A stretch of 64,000 bases of DNA from Ktedonosporobacter rubrisoli. Lineage in GTDB: Bacteria; Chloroflexota; Ktedonobacteria; Ktedonobacterales; Ktedonobacteraceae. The DNA lies in the NCBI RefSeq assembly GCF_004208415.1, contig NZ_CP035758.1, forward strand, positions 682,001 to 746,000. The letters are read 5' to 3'. The notes beneath the pieces were generated by a model. The model searched no databases. It worked only from the letters and a program-made list of their open reading frames with translations, and was not told where the DNA came from. Positions 9,208-16,099 of the stretch are shown in pieces (within the stretch, counting starts at the first letter, position 1; every line of letters starts with the position of its first letter). Made by a program: the position numbers and the translations under genes.

Positions 9208-9278
9208 TTTGATAGTAAATCAAAATTGAGAGTTTGTCAATATTGAGATGGTCCCAATTTCAAGAAACTCTCAATTTT
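9208..9278 (-). promoter_or_regulatory. tetR promoter with two nested inverted repeats
   Basis: Reading the reverse strand, TTGACA (9240-9235), a 17-base spacer and TACTAT (9217-9212) form a strong promoter for the TetR gene. A 17-base dyad, TTTGAT-N5-ATCAAA (9208-9224), covers the -10 box. A second pair of perfect 14-base arms, AAAATTGAGAGTTT (9222-9235) and its complement (9265-9278), covers the spacer and upstream region. These are good candidate operators for the encoded repressor. Confidence 0.6.
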
Positions 9279-9351
9279 AAGACAAAGCGTGGATAGAGCG
9301 ACGGCCAGGGCTATTTACTTCTTAAGCAAAGACGCGGGCAAGAATTGTCGG

Positions 9352-10083
9352 TTATTCCTCTTTCATTTTGTTCATAAAAACCACAGCAGCAACGACCATA
9401 ATGACAACCGCATATCCTATCACCCAGAGTAAATCGGGAAAAATAGCGGCGTAATTCCCCGCCAGAGCTGCTCTACCTACCCTGGTAGCATGCACAAAAG
9501 GCAGTGCCTCGGCAACAGCTTTAAATGCCCCACCGACGAGATCGATCTTAAACCAGGCGTCGGAGAGCCAGGCGCTCAGATTGATCAGCAATGCCCCACA
9601 TACTCCTCCAACCTGTTTATCGGTGAACAGGCTGCCGCAAAGCAGACCTATACCAATAAACATAAGCGCAGCTGGAAGCAAGACGATCACAGCAAGCAAG
9701 GCATTGAGGTCGGCTTTTAGTCCCAGAAAGAAGGCACAGACAAAGCAGATGGCCACCTGTACGGCTGCTATAGGCAGGAGTGGGAGCGTATAGCCAAAGA
9801 TGAAATTTTCTGCGGTCAGCGGTGAGGTGAATAAGCGCAGCAGAAAAGAACCTGTTCGATCCTTTGCAATCAGCAGTCCGGAAAACAGTGAAATGAAAGA
9901 AAGACCAAAAACCGCTGCGCCTGGTACCAGCGACTTTATCTCGAACAACTTGACTGGAATATTTGCCTGAATGGCTGACAAAAGCAGGAGCAGAATGATA
10001 GGAAAGCTTAGGCCGAAAGCAAGGTTAAGTTTATCTCTGAGAATTTCTTTGGTATTTCGGGAAGCAAAGAACATCGTTTTCAT
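9352..10083 (-). CDS. ABC-2 type transporter permease
   Basis: 243-residue membrane protein with about six hydrophobic helices (first near residues 22-42, last near 217-236) and the ABC-2 pattern RDKLNLAFGLSFPIILLLL near the start. Its ATG overlaps the stop of the preceding ATPase gene (ATGA), so the two are translationally coupled and form one exporter. It is the last of a three-gene unit: XRE-AbrB regulator, ATPase, permease. The exported molecule is unknown. Confidence 0.88.
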   Translation of the reverse strand: MKTMFFASRNTKEILRDKLNLAFGLSFPIILLLLLSAIQANIPVKLFEIKSLVPGAAVFGLSFISLFSGLLIAKDRTGSFLLRLFTSPLTAENFIFGYTLPLLPIAAVQVAICFVCAFFLGLKADLNALLAVIVLLPAALMFIGIGLLCGSLFTDKQVGGVCGALLINLSAWLSDAWFKIDLVGGAFKAVAEALPFVHATRVGRAALAGNYAAIFPDLLWVIGYAVVIMVVAAVVFMNKMKEE

Positions 10084-10814
10084 CGCCTAATATCTCCTTC
10101 TCCGGCAAGCTTGATAAAGGCATCTTCAAAATGCGTGGTTTGGGCCCGGCTGATCAGTTCCTGTGCGGTGCCGATGGCTGTAAGTTCTCCCTTTGCCATG
10201 ATGCCAACTTTGTCAGAGAGGCTTTCGGCCTCCTCAAGATAGTGTGTGGTCAAGATGATCGTCATGCTGCCTTTCAACTTTTCAATCATCTTCCACAGGT
10301 CGCGCCTGGCCAGAACATCAAGGCCAAGTGTCGGCTCATCAAGAAAAAGAATCTGTGGGGCGGAAATCAGGGCCATGGCAATACTGAGCCTCCTCTGCCA
10401 GCCGCCCGATAAGGCTTTTGCCTGTTTGCCGGCAATATCAGCAAAGCCAAAGGTAGAAATGCACTCAGTCGCCTTTTGCCTGGCTTCCTTACGCGTGCTT
10501 CCATGAATGCCTGCCATCAGTTCGAGATTTTCCCAAACACTGAGATTTGGCGCCACTGCGGTTTCCTGTGGGGAAACATTGATACTTGCCTTGACTTTCA
10601 GTGCGTCGGATACCACGCTGTGACCGAGCAGCCATGCGTCTCCACTTGTAGGTTTTGCCAGACAGGAGAGCATTTTGATGGTTGTGGATTTTCCTGCTCC
10701 GTTGACACCCAGGAGAGCAAATAACTCTCCTTGTTCGATTTCCAGATTGAGTGAACTAACGGCGATTTTGCCCTTATATTTTTTCGTCAGTTGTTTGGTA
10801 CGTATAGCAATCAT
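10080..10814 (-). CDS. ABC transporter ATP-binding protein
   Basis: 244-residue ATPase. Walker A GVNGAGKST, Q-loop SPQETAVAPNLSVWENLELM, signature LSGGWQRR, Walker B ILFLDEPTLGLD and switch LTTHYLEEAE are intact. The ATG at 10814 follows AGAAAGAAGAT; an in-frame ATG at 10844 lies almost on the stop of the upstream regulator gene and is less likely. It pairs with the ABC-2 permease that overlaps its 3' end. Confidence 0.92.
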   Translation of the reverse strand: MIAIRTKQLTKKYKGKIAVSSLNLEIEQGELFALLGVNGAGKSTTIKMLSCLAKPTSGDAWLLGHSVVSDALKVKASINVSPQETAVAPNLSVWENLELMAGIHGSTRKEARQKATECISTFGFADIAGKQAKALSGGWQRRLSIAMALISAPQILFLDEPTLGLDVLARRDLWKMIEKLKGSMTIILTTHYLEEAESLSDKVGIMAKGELTAIGTAQELISRAQTTHFEDAFIKLAGEGDIRR

Positions 10815-10845
10815 TAGGTATCTTCTTTCTGGGGCTCTCAGCAAG

Positions 10846-11280
10846 CTAGCTTTCTTCCTGTTCTTTCAATGAGTCCAGAATGTATGCGGCAAATTCCACA
10901 AGCCCCGTACTTTTGGTGATCGCGAGTCCTTGTGCCTCGTCACCTAGTATTACCAGGCTATCTCCAGCGTGGATATCAAAAAGCTCTCTGGCTTTTATGG
11001 GAATCACGATTTGCCCACGTTCGCCCACTTTGACAACGCCAAAAATGTGCTTTCCTTTCGGGGGCATCAGGGCACCGCCATGCTCATCCTCATGGTTGAC
11101 CAGTTGATCCAGGCTGACATGATAGATTTCTGCCAACTGCATGGCATTGGCGAGATCGGGGACAGTCTCTCCGCTTTCCCATTTTGCGACTGCCTGCCGC
11201 GAAACACTGATTTTGTCTGCCACCTCTTCCTGCGAATAGCCATGTCTCTTTCGCAAGGAACGTAAATTCCTACTTATCAT
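10846..11280 (-). CDS. XRE-AbrB fusion transcriptional regulator
   Basis: 144-residue protein with two DNA-binding modules: an XRE-type HTH at about 1-65 (GYSQEEVADKISVSRQAVAKWESGE) and an AbrB/SpoVT swapped-hairpin domain at about 80-125 (VVKVGERGQIVIPIKARELFDIHAGD). GGAGGTAGGAAG lies before the ATG. It is the first gene of the unit with the ABC exporter, so it probably controls that exporter's expression; binding through both modules would allow a long or composite operator. No sensor domain is visible beyond these two. Confidence 0.88.
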   Translation of the reverse strand: MISRNLRSLRKRHGYSQEEVADKISVSRQAVAKWESGETVPDLANAMQLAEIYHVSLDQLVNHEDEHGGALMPPKGKHIFGVVKVGERGQIVIPIKARELFDIHAGDSLVILGDEAQGLAITKSTGLVEFAAYILDSLKEQEES

Positions 11281-11680
11281 ATTCTTCCTACCTCCCGCTG
11301 GTATTTTATCCCTTACGTTGCAAGAGGTCTACCAACCGATCATGACAGGAAATGTTAAGTTTAGTTGCGTAGGGAAAGCATTGATTTGCTTTTTCTGAAA
11401 TATGGCTTTTCCAGCCAAGCGGGTAGGCTTCTTGTCAGGGCGTCTATTGATGAGCATATTCCCAGCTTGATATACAAGGCTGGCTTTGCGGAAACCTGTT
11501 ACCTATAGAGGATTAGAGGATTGAGGAAAAATGAAGCGGCTCCCATCGAGCGCTGCAGACGAAGAGCCAATAAGATTCAATCGAGAAAAGTTTCTTCAAT
11601 CAGGAAAATGGAGTTGCATGCTTTCCACTTTCCCCAAAAAAGAGTTGAGCTGGCGGCAAAGTTGCCAGCCAGCACACTGC
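11281..11680. other. 400-base non-coding stretch
   Basis: Lies between the XRE-AbrB start and the DoxX stop. The short open frames on the forward strand near 11521-11884 look like no protein and have no good ribosome site. The only structure noted is the hairpin at 11649-11669, given separately. The promoter of the XRE-AbrB unit must lie here or at the gene's edge, but I could not place it with confidence. Confidence 0.5.
11636..11669 (-). terminator. Possible terminator of the halogenase unit
   Basis: On the reverse strand a hairpin with arms GCTGGC and GCCAGC (11669-11664 and 11654-11649) is followed after seven bases by six T residues (11641-11636). It lies 12 bases beyond the DoxX stop. 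The gap between stem and T run is wider than usual. Confidence 0.4.
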
Positions 11681-12097
11681 TTAGGCCCGAGAGGCATAGC
11701 CACGGCGCCCGTAGGCCACCAGGGCACAGATAAGCGCAAGGATCAAGGGCATCAAAGCCGTCAGGCCGCCTCCACCCACGAGTGTATAGCCTGCCGCCAC
11801 CACCATTTCCAGAGCCAGCGCCCAGCCAGCCAGCGGAGTCAGCTCGCGCCGAATGCGGGTGAGCCCTGGCAGGATCAGCCCTAGCGCTCCGGCCACCTCA
11901 CATAGGCCGATGAAACGCACAAACAGCCCTGGCATTTTGATGGGCATCTGCGCCAGCAAGACATCGACCGGCGTGCTCAATTTCATAACTCCCACCATCA
12001 GAAATACTACGGCGAGTAGCACCTGCACCGTCCATAGAAGAATGCTCATTCCTCTGCTCATTGTTCCCTGCTGGCTGCTACTGATAACCTGGTTCAT
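11681..12097 (-). CDS. DoxX-like small membrane protein
   Basis: 138 residues with four hydrophobic segments (about 18-38, 59-80, 90-105, 112-130) and the DoxX pattern LLAVVFLMVGVMKL in the first helix. DoxX-family proteins are small inner-membrane proteins of mostly unknown role, some tied to redox or quinone chemistry. AGGAAGGAG precedes the ATG. It lies 225 bases downstream of the halogenase on the same strand, so it may be the last gene of that transcription unit or a separate one. Confidence 0.75.
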   Translation of the reverse strand: MNQVISSSQQGTMSRGMSILLWTVQVLLAVVFLMVGVMKLSTPVDVLLAQMPIKMPGLFVRFIGLCEVAGALGLILPGLTRIRRELTPLAGWALALEMVVAAGYTLVGGGGLTALMPLILALICALVAYGRRGYASRA

Positions 12098-12322
12098 CTT
12101 GGCGCTCCTTCCTGCTTCTCCGTAAACTATTTTTCTTTTTTCGTGTTCTCTTTCTACATTACTTTTCTTTTTCCCTCACCCAAAACCGGTTATCAGTAGC
12201 TTACCTTCTTCTTAATCCAGCCATCTAGCGGACTTCCACCCTCTTGAAGTCACCTTGTCTGCTCTCAGGCCAGTTTCTCCGTAGCTGCGTGATAGTCCCT
12301 TGTGCTTGCTAACATCAGGCGC

Positions 12323-13921
12323 TTAGCCAGCTTGCTTACCATGGAGCTGACAAAGATAGGCATAATTCGTAGGCAGCGAGCTGAGCAATTCCCTTTGCTG
12401 CTCCTTGATCTTCTCGAAGAGCGGAGAAGCTCCCTCAGCTGACGCATTTCGGTAGGTGAGCAGGGGTAACGGATGGTCAGGCAGAAACCCTAAGCCAGCA
12501 AAAATACAATAGTAATTACTATTGGTCCAGAAGTTCCTGAACTCTGCCTCAAAATTTCCATAATACGTGCTCTCATCAACCACGGGGAGGTTCACAGGCA
12601 TGCCCACCCGATACATGGCTATCTTCTCTCGGATGTTCTCCGAGAGCGTCAGTTCCTTGTTCGCCTTCCAGAAAGACGTATCGCTGCGCGGCGAGAAGTA
12701 AAAGTGTGCCTGGATGAAGTCACGACAGTCATCAAACATCGTTTCGATCTCTCGATTATAGCGCTCAAGCAGGATAGGATCAAAGCGATTGTCTGGGAAA
12801 TGCTTGACCAGCTGATAGAGGGCAGCAGTGATAAAGTAGATGCCCGTTGATTCTAGCGGTTCCAAGAAGCACGAAGATAGGCCAATGCTCACACAGTTCT
12901 TGACCCACGCTCGTCGATTGCGCCCCACGCGAAACCTAACATGATTGAGCTCAGCCTCCTCAGGCTTCAAGTTCCAGAGCTGACAGAAGTCCTTCGTCGC
13001 CTGATCCTGGCTGACAAACCTGCTGGAGTAGACATATCCACTGCCAAAACGGGTGGGCATAGGAATCTTCCAGGCCCAGCCTGCGCGCATGGCAATAGCA
13101 GAGGTATAGGGCTCAATCCCTTTGGTCTCGTCATCGTGAGGAATCGCAGTCGCAACGGCTCGGTCACAGAGGAGAAAGTCGCTCATGTCCAGGAAAGGTT
13201 CTCGCATCGCTTGATTGATAAGCAAACCACGGAACCCTGAGCAGTCCATGAAGAGATCCCCTTCGAGAAGCAGGCCAGACTTCGTTCGCAAGGCCGTGAT
13301 AAAGCCACGCTCATCGAGGAGCGCTTCAGTCATTTCTTCCTCTCGATGCTGCACATTCAATTTCCGTATTGCAAAGTCCTTCAAGAAGTCTGCAACGCGC
13401 TGGGCATCGAAGTGCCAGGCGTAGTTAGTCCAGGGTTTCCCATCTTGCCCACACGGAGCAAGATTGGCATCGAGGGCTGGTGGTTCCTTGTAACAGGCGT
13501 AGTCGAATGCTTCAGTGGTTTGATCTCGGTATTTGCGCGCAAACCAGTAATGCGAGAGAGGAAGCCGCTCGTACTCAGGAAGCTGGCCAAAGATGTGGTA
13601 GAAGGCATCGTACGAGTTTCCCCAGCGGCGCGGATGTGCTTCGCCACTGCCGCTGGTGCGCCAGTTGATAAACTTGATTCCCATTTTGAAGCTTGCGTTA
13701 CACGCTCGCATCCATTCATCTTCGCGGAGACCAAGAGAAGCAAAAAAAGTTTTGTGCAGATTTGGTATCGTGGCTTCGCCAACACCAATCCTGGGAATGG
13801 ATGGGGCCTCTACTACGGTGATCGCTACCGACCCTTCTAAATTTTTAGCAAGGTAACAGGCTGACATCCATCCCGCTGTGCCACCACCAAGAATAACTAC
13901 GTGCTTGATATGATATTCCAC
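12323..13921 (-). CDS. Flavin-dependent tryptophan halogenase, PrnA/RebH type
   Basis: 532-residue FADH2-dependent halogenase. The FAD site GGGTAG (12-17) and [11 protein letters not shown] follow at the N-terminus. The catalytic lysine is K79 (FKMGIKF), at the same residue number as I recall for PrnA. The WxWxIP family signature appears as GWAWKIP, and [13 protein letters not shown] carries the catalytic glutamate. Tryptophan-pocket segments FYHIFG, STYYGNF and NYYCIFAG closely follow PrnA, pointing to free tryptophan and possibly 7-position chlorination. The gene starts with GTG behind TAGGAGTGACTA. No flavin reductase is adjacent; reduced FAD must come from elsewhere. It lies 101 bases after a ligase-like gene on the same strand. 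Confidence 0.92.
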   Translation of the reverse strand: MEYHIKHVVILGGGTAGWMSACYLAKNLEGSVAITVVEAPSIPRIGVGEATIPNLHKTFFASLGLREDEWMRACNASFKMGIKFINWRTSGSGEAHPRRWGNSYDAFYHIFGQLPEYERLPLSHYWFARKYRDQTTEAFDYACYKEPPALDANLAPCGQDGKPWTNYAWHFDAQRVADFLKDFAIRKLNVQHREEEMTEALLDERGFITALRTKSGLLLEGDLFMDCSGFRGLLINQAMREPFLDMSDFLLCDRAVATAIPHDDETKGIEPYTSAIAMRAGWAWKIPMPTRFGSGYVYSSRFVSQDQATKDFCQLWNLKPEEAELNHVRFRVGRNRRAWVKNCVSIGLSSCFLEPLESTGIYFITAALYQLVKHFPDNRFDPILLERYNREIETMFDDCRDFIQAHFYFSPRSDTSFWKANKELTLSENIREKIAMYRVGMPVNLPVVDESTYYGNFEAEFRNFWTNSNYYCIFAGLGFLPDHPLPLLTYRNASAEGASPLFEKIKEQQRELLSSLPTNYAYLCQLHGKQAG

Positions 13922-14022
13922 TAGTCACTCCTATTCAGAAGAAAAGCCTTGTTTGCCTTCAGCTGCGGCTGGCTTGATAATCCCCGCCTGGCGAGGTCTG
14001 CAATCCGCGAGAACACTTTTGC

Positions 14023-15402
14023 CTAAAATCTGGCGAGATAGGCCTGCGCAATAGCTGAGGCTTTATCGGCTTCCGTTCCCTGCACGCCCCTGGCAAGCTC
14101 GCGGCAGTAGGCGATCTCCTCGCGCTTGACAGCCAGATAGGAGGTGCACAAGAGCTGACCCAGAGCCTCGCACAACACCGTATCTTGTTCAAGCGCCGCA
14201 AGCGCAGCATCCAAGGAGACAGGCAGGCGGCGGATGCCCCTGCGGCGGCGTTCCTCTTCGCTTCCCTCGGCAGGGTCGTACTGTACCGGGTCCGCTACTT
14301 CAAGCTGGCGCAGCATCCCCTCCAGTCCTGCGGCAAGCACTCCCCCAAGAGCCAGATACGGATTGGCGCTATGATCCGCGCAGCGCAGCTCTAGATTCAG
14401 TGAGGCGCTTTCCTTGCCCCAGAAGGTGGAAGGCACCCGAATGGCGGCTTCGCGATTATCATAGCCCCAGATGGTGTAGGCAGAGCTCCAGGACTGGGGC
14501 TGCAAGCGGTGATAGGAGTTGACGCTGGCACAGGTCAGGGCCAGCAGCCCCTCCAAATGCTCCAGCACTCCGGCAATGAATGAGCGACCCGCCTGGCTCA
14601 ACTGCCCGGTGCTCTGAGGATCGTAAAACACATTTGTAGACTCCCCCGCAGACTGCTGCCAGACGCTGATGTGAATATGTGCGCCACTGCCCCCAGCGTT
14701 CCAGGCAGGAAAGGGTTTGGGGGCAAAGCTGGCAAGGAGATGCTGGGTAGTGGCCCGCGCGCGCACCAGCTCACGGAACTGACAGATATGATCAGCCGCC
14801 CACAAGGCCTCTTGCGGCGAGGTAGCAATCTCTATTTGACCGGGGCCATACTCGCCAAAGCAGAGGCAAGGTTCCAATCCCTGGCTCTCAAGGTCCGCAA
14901 GCAAGGCCGAGAGGAAGTCGGCGTGGGCATACAGGCGGTCTGGACTTGCCAGCAAACTGTTATCGGCTGGCAGGAAGGAGCCATCAGGCTGCTGACGCAG
15001 GAGCAGAAATTCATGCTCGACGCCAATTTGCACTCGTAAACCATGCTCCTGGAAACGCTGCAGCACGCGTTTGAGGAAGGAACGCGGACACGCGGCCCAG
15101 GGCTGGCCCTCAAGATCACAGAGATCACTCATCAGACAGGCCATACCCTCAAAGGCCGGAATAAGGCACAGCGTGTCGAGGTCAAGCTGTTGACGAAACT
15201 CGCCCACCGCTCCCAGCTCAGGCAAGCTCACGGGAATATCAAAAGGGGTTAAGGCCTGCTGTGCCAGCGTCCAGCCAATTCCTGTGTGGAGACGATCCTC
15301 CAGAAAGCGCGCTGGAAAGGCCTTCGTGCGAATGACCCCTCCATTATCGACAAACAAGCCAAGAAACATTCTGGCTTGTTCACGTTGTTGCTGTATATCC
15401 AT
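14023..15402 (-). CDS. Glutamine-synthetase-like gamma-glutamyl ligase
   Basis: 459 residues with the catalytic fold of glutamine synthetase: GVEHEFLLL (metal glutamates), GPGQIEI, GGSGAHIHISVW (metal His loop), NREAAIRVP (phosphate-binding Arg) and ELRCADHSANPYLAL. It lacks the pattern and regulatory features of housekeeping GlnA and resembles the divergent group (PuuA, IpuC, TdnQ, GlnA3-like) that join glutamate to amines. Start ATG 15402 has AAAGGATC just upstream; an in-frame TTG at 15528 has no ribosome site. Because a tryptophan halogenase follows, the amine acceptor could be a tryptophan-derived or other aromatic amine; that link is inference. Confidence 0.8.
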   Translation of the reverse strand: MDIQQQREQARMFLGLFVDNGGVIRTKAFPARFLEDRLHTGIGWTLAQQALTPFDIPVSLPELGAVGEFRQQLDLDTLCLIPAFEGMACLMSDLCDLEGQPWAACPRSFLKRVLQRFQEHGLRVQIGVEHEFLLLRQQPDGSFLPADNSLLASPDRLYAHADFLSALLADLESQGLEPCLCFGEYGPGQIEIATSPQEALWAADHICQFRELVRARATTQHLLASFAPKPFPAWNAGGSGAHIHISVWQQSAGESTNVFYDPQSTGQLSQAGRSFIAGVLEHLEGLLALTCASVNSYHRLQPQSWSSAYTIWGYDNREAAIRVPSTFWGKESASLNLELRCADHSANPYLALGGVLAAGLEGMLRQLEVADPVQYDPAEGSEEERRRRGIRRLPVSLDAALAALEQDTVLCEALGQLLCTSYLAVKREEIAYCRELARGVQGTEADKASAIAQAYLARF

Positions 15403-15601
15403 ACAAGATCCTTTCACTGCTAGCTGAGCCAGCGTGCCAGTATCAAGGCGGGGCAATGCTTTGGGAAAAAGAGAAAAAGCATTGGCCGCATAACAGATGC
15501 CATTGGGCCAGGCAGCAAGAAACTTCAAGGGGTGTTCATAACAAACGAGAGGTTACTCAGACCACATCACTCAATGCTTCTTTCATGCTCTGGGGCAAGC
15601 T

Positions 15602-15646
15602 TCATACGTCTATGCAGTAATAATATAAATCTTTCACTTTCACCAT
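15602..15646 (-). CDS. 14-codon leader ORF upstream of the ligase gene
   Basis: Reading frame MVKVKDLYYYCIDV, with AAAAGGTGATC ending four bases before the ATG, an excellent match to the 16S rRNA tail. It lies about 20 bases after the predicted transcription start and 200 bases before the ligase ATG. Three consecutive Tyr codons and a Cys are suggestive of a leader peptide that measures tyrosine or cysteine supply, or of a tiny secondary-metabolite precursor. Too short for homology, so its translation is a prediction based on the ribosome site alone. Confidence 0.45.
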   Translation of the reverse strand: MVKVKDLYYYCIDV

Positions 15647-15666
15647 ATTTGATCACCTTTTAGATG

Positions 15667-15703
15667 CTATTTTTAGTATATTCTTTACTATTTTTAGTGT
15701 CAA
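15667..15703 (-). promoter_or_regulatory. Promoter of the ligase/halogenase unit with direct repeats
   Basis: On the reverse strand TTGACA (15703-15698), a 17-base spacer and TATACT (15680-15675) form a nearly perfect sigma-70 promoter. The 11-base word CTATTTTTAGT (forward strand) occurs at 15667-15677 and 15688-15698, exactly 21 bases apart, one over the -10/start region and one abutting the -35. Two helical turns of separation put both on the same face, as expected for an operator. The transcript leader before the ligase gene is about 265 bases. Confidence 0.7.
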
Positions 15704-16099
15704 CGCTTTGACAGAATTACTACAAAACTGCGACATTTCTTCTTATACTTATGAGACACACATAGAGCTTTTTTAACAGAGCAACAAGAGAACATTTGCC
15801 TATTTCTCTTCATAGTCATAACGCCAGATATGAAGCGCGAGCATCTCGCGTGTTCGCACATGCTCTGCCTGACACAGCAAGCATTCGAGCGAAGCATTTT
15901 CCTTGAGCATTAAGGCAATACATGTTCCTCCCTGAAGTTAAACCGGCAAAAGAATGTCCTTTAGCTATTATCATGAGGAGCACTTTACAAACATTTTAGG
16001 TATTCGTATCCTATTTCTCTACTTCTTCAGTCCATCTATGATATAGTATAGTGGAGAGTTTTTATTTTCATCACAGATGAAGAGATAGGAAAGCCAGAT
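15704..16099. other. AT-rich divergent intergenic region
   Basis: Separates the ligase promoter from the TIR-NB-ARC gene on the other strand. TATGATATAGTATAGT at about 16037-16052 is a plausible -10 region for the latter, but no matching -35 is clear. No coding frame with a ribosome site was found. Confidence 0.4.

Noticed and set aside
12323..15402. Pyrrolnitrin or rebeccamycin cluster
   Set aside because: The halogenase is similar, but none of the other pathway genes (prnB/C/D, rebO/rebD) are present.
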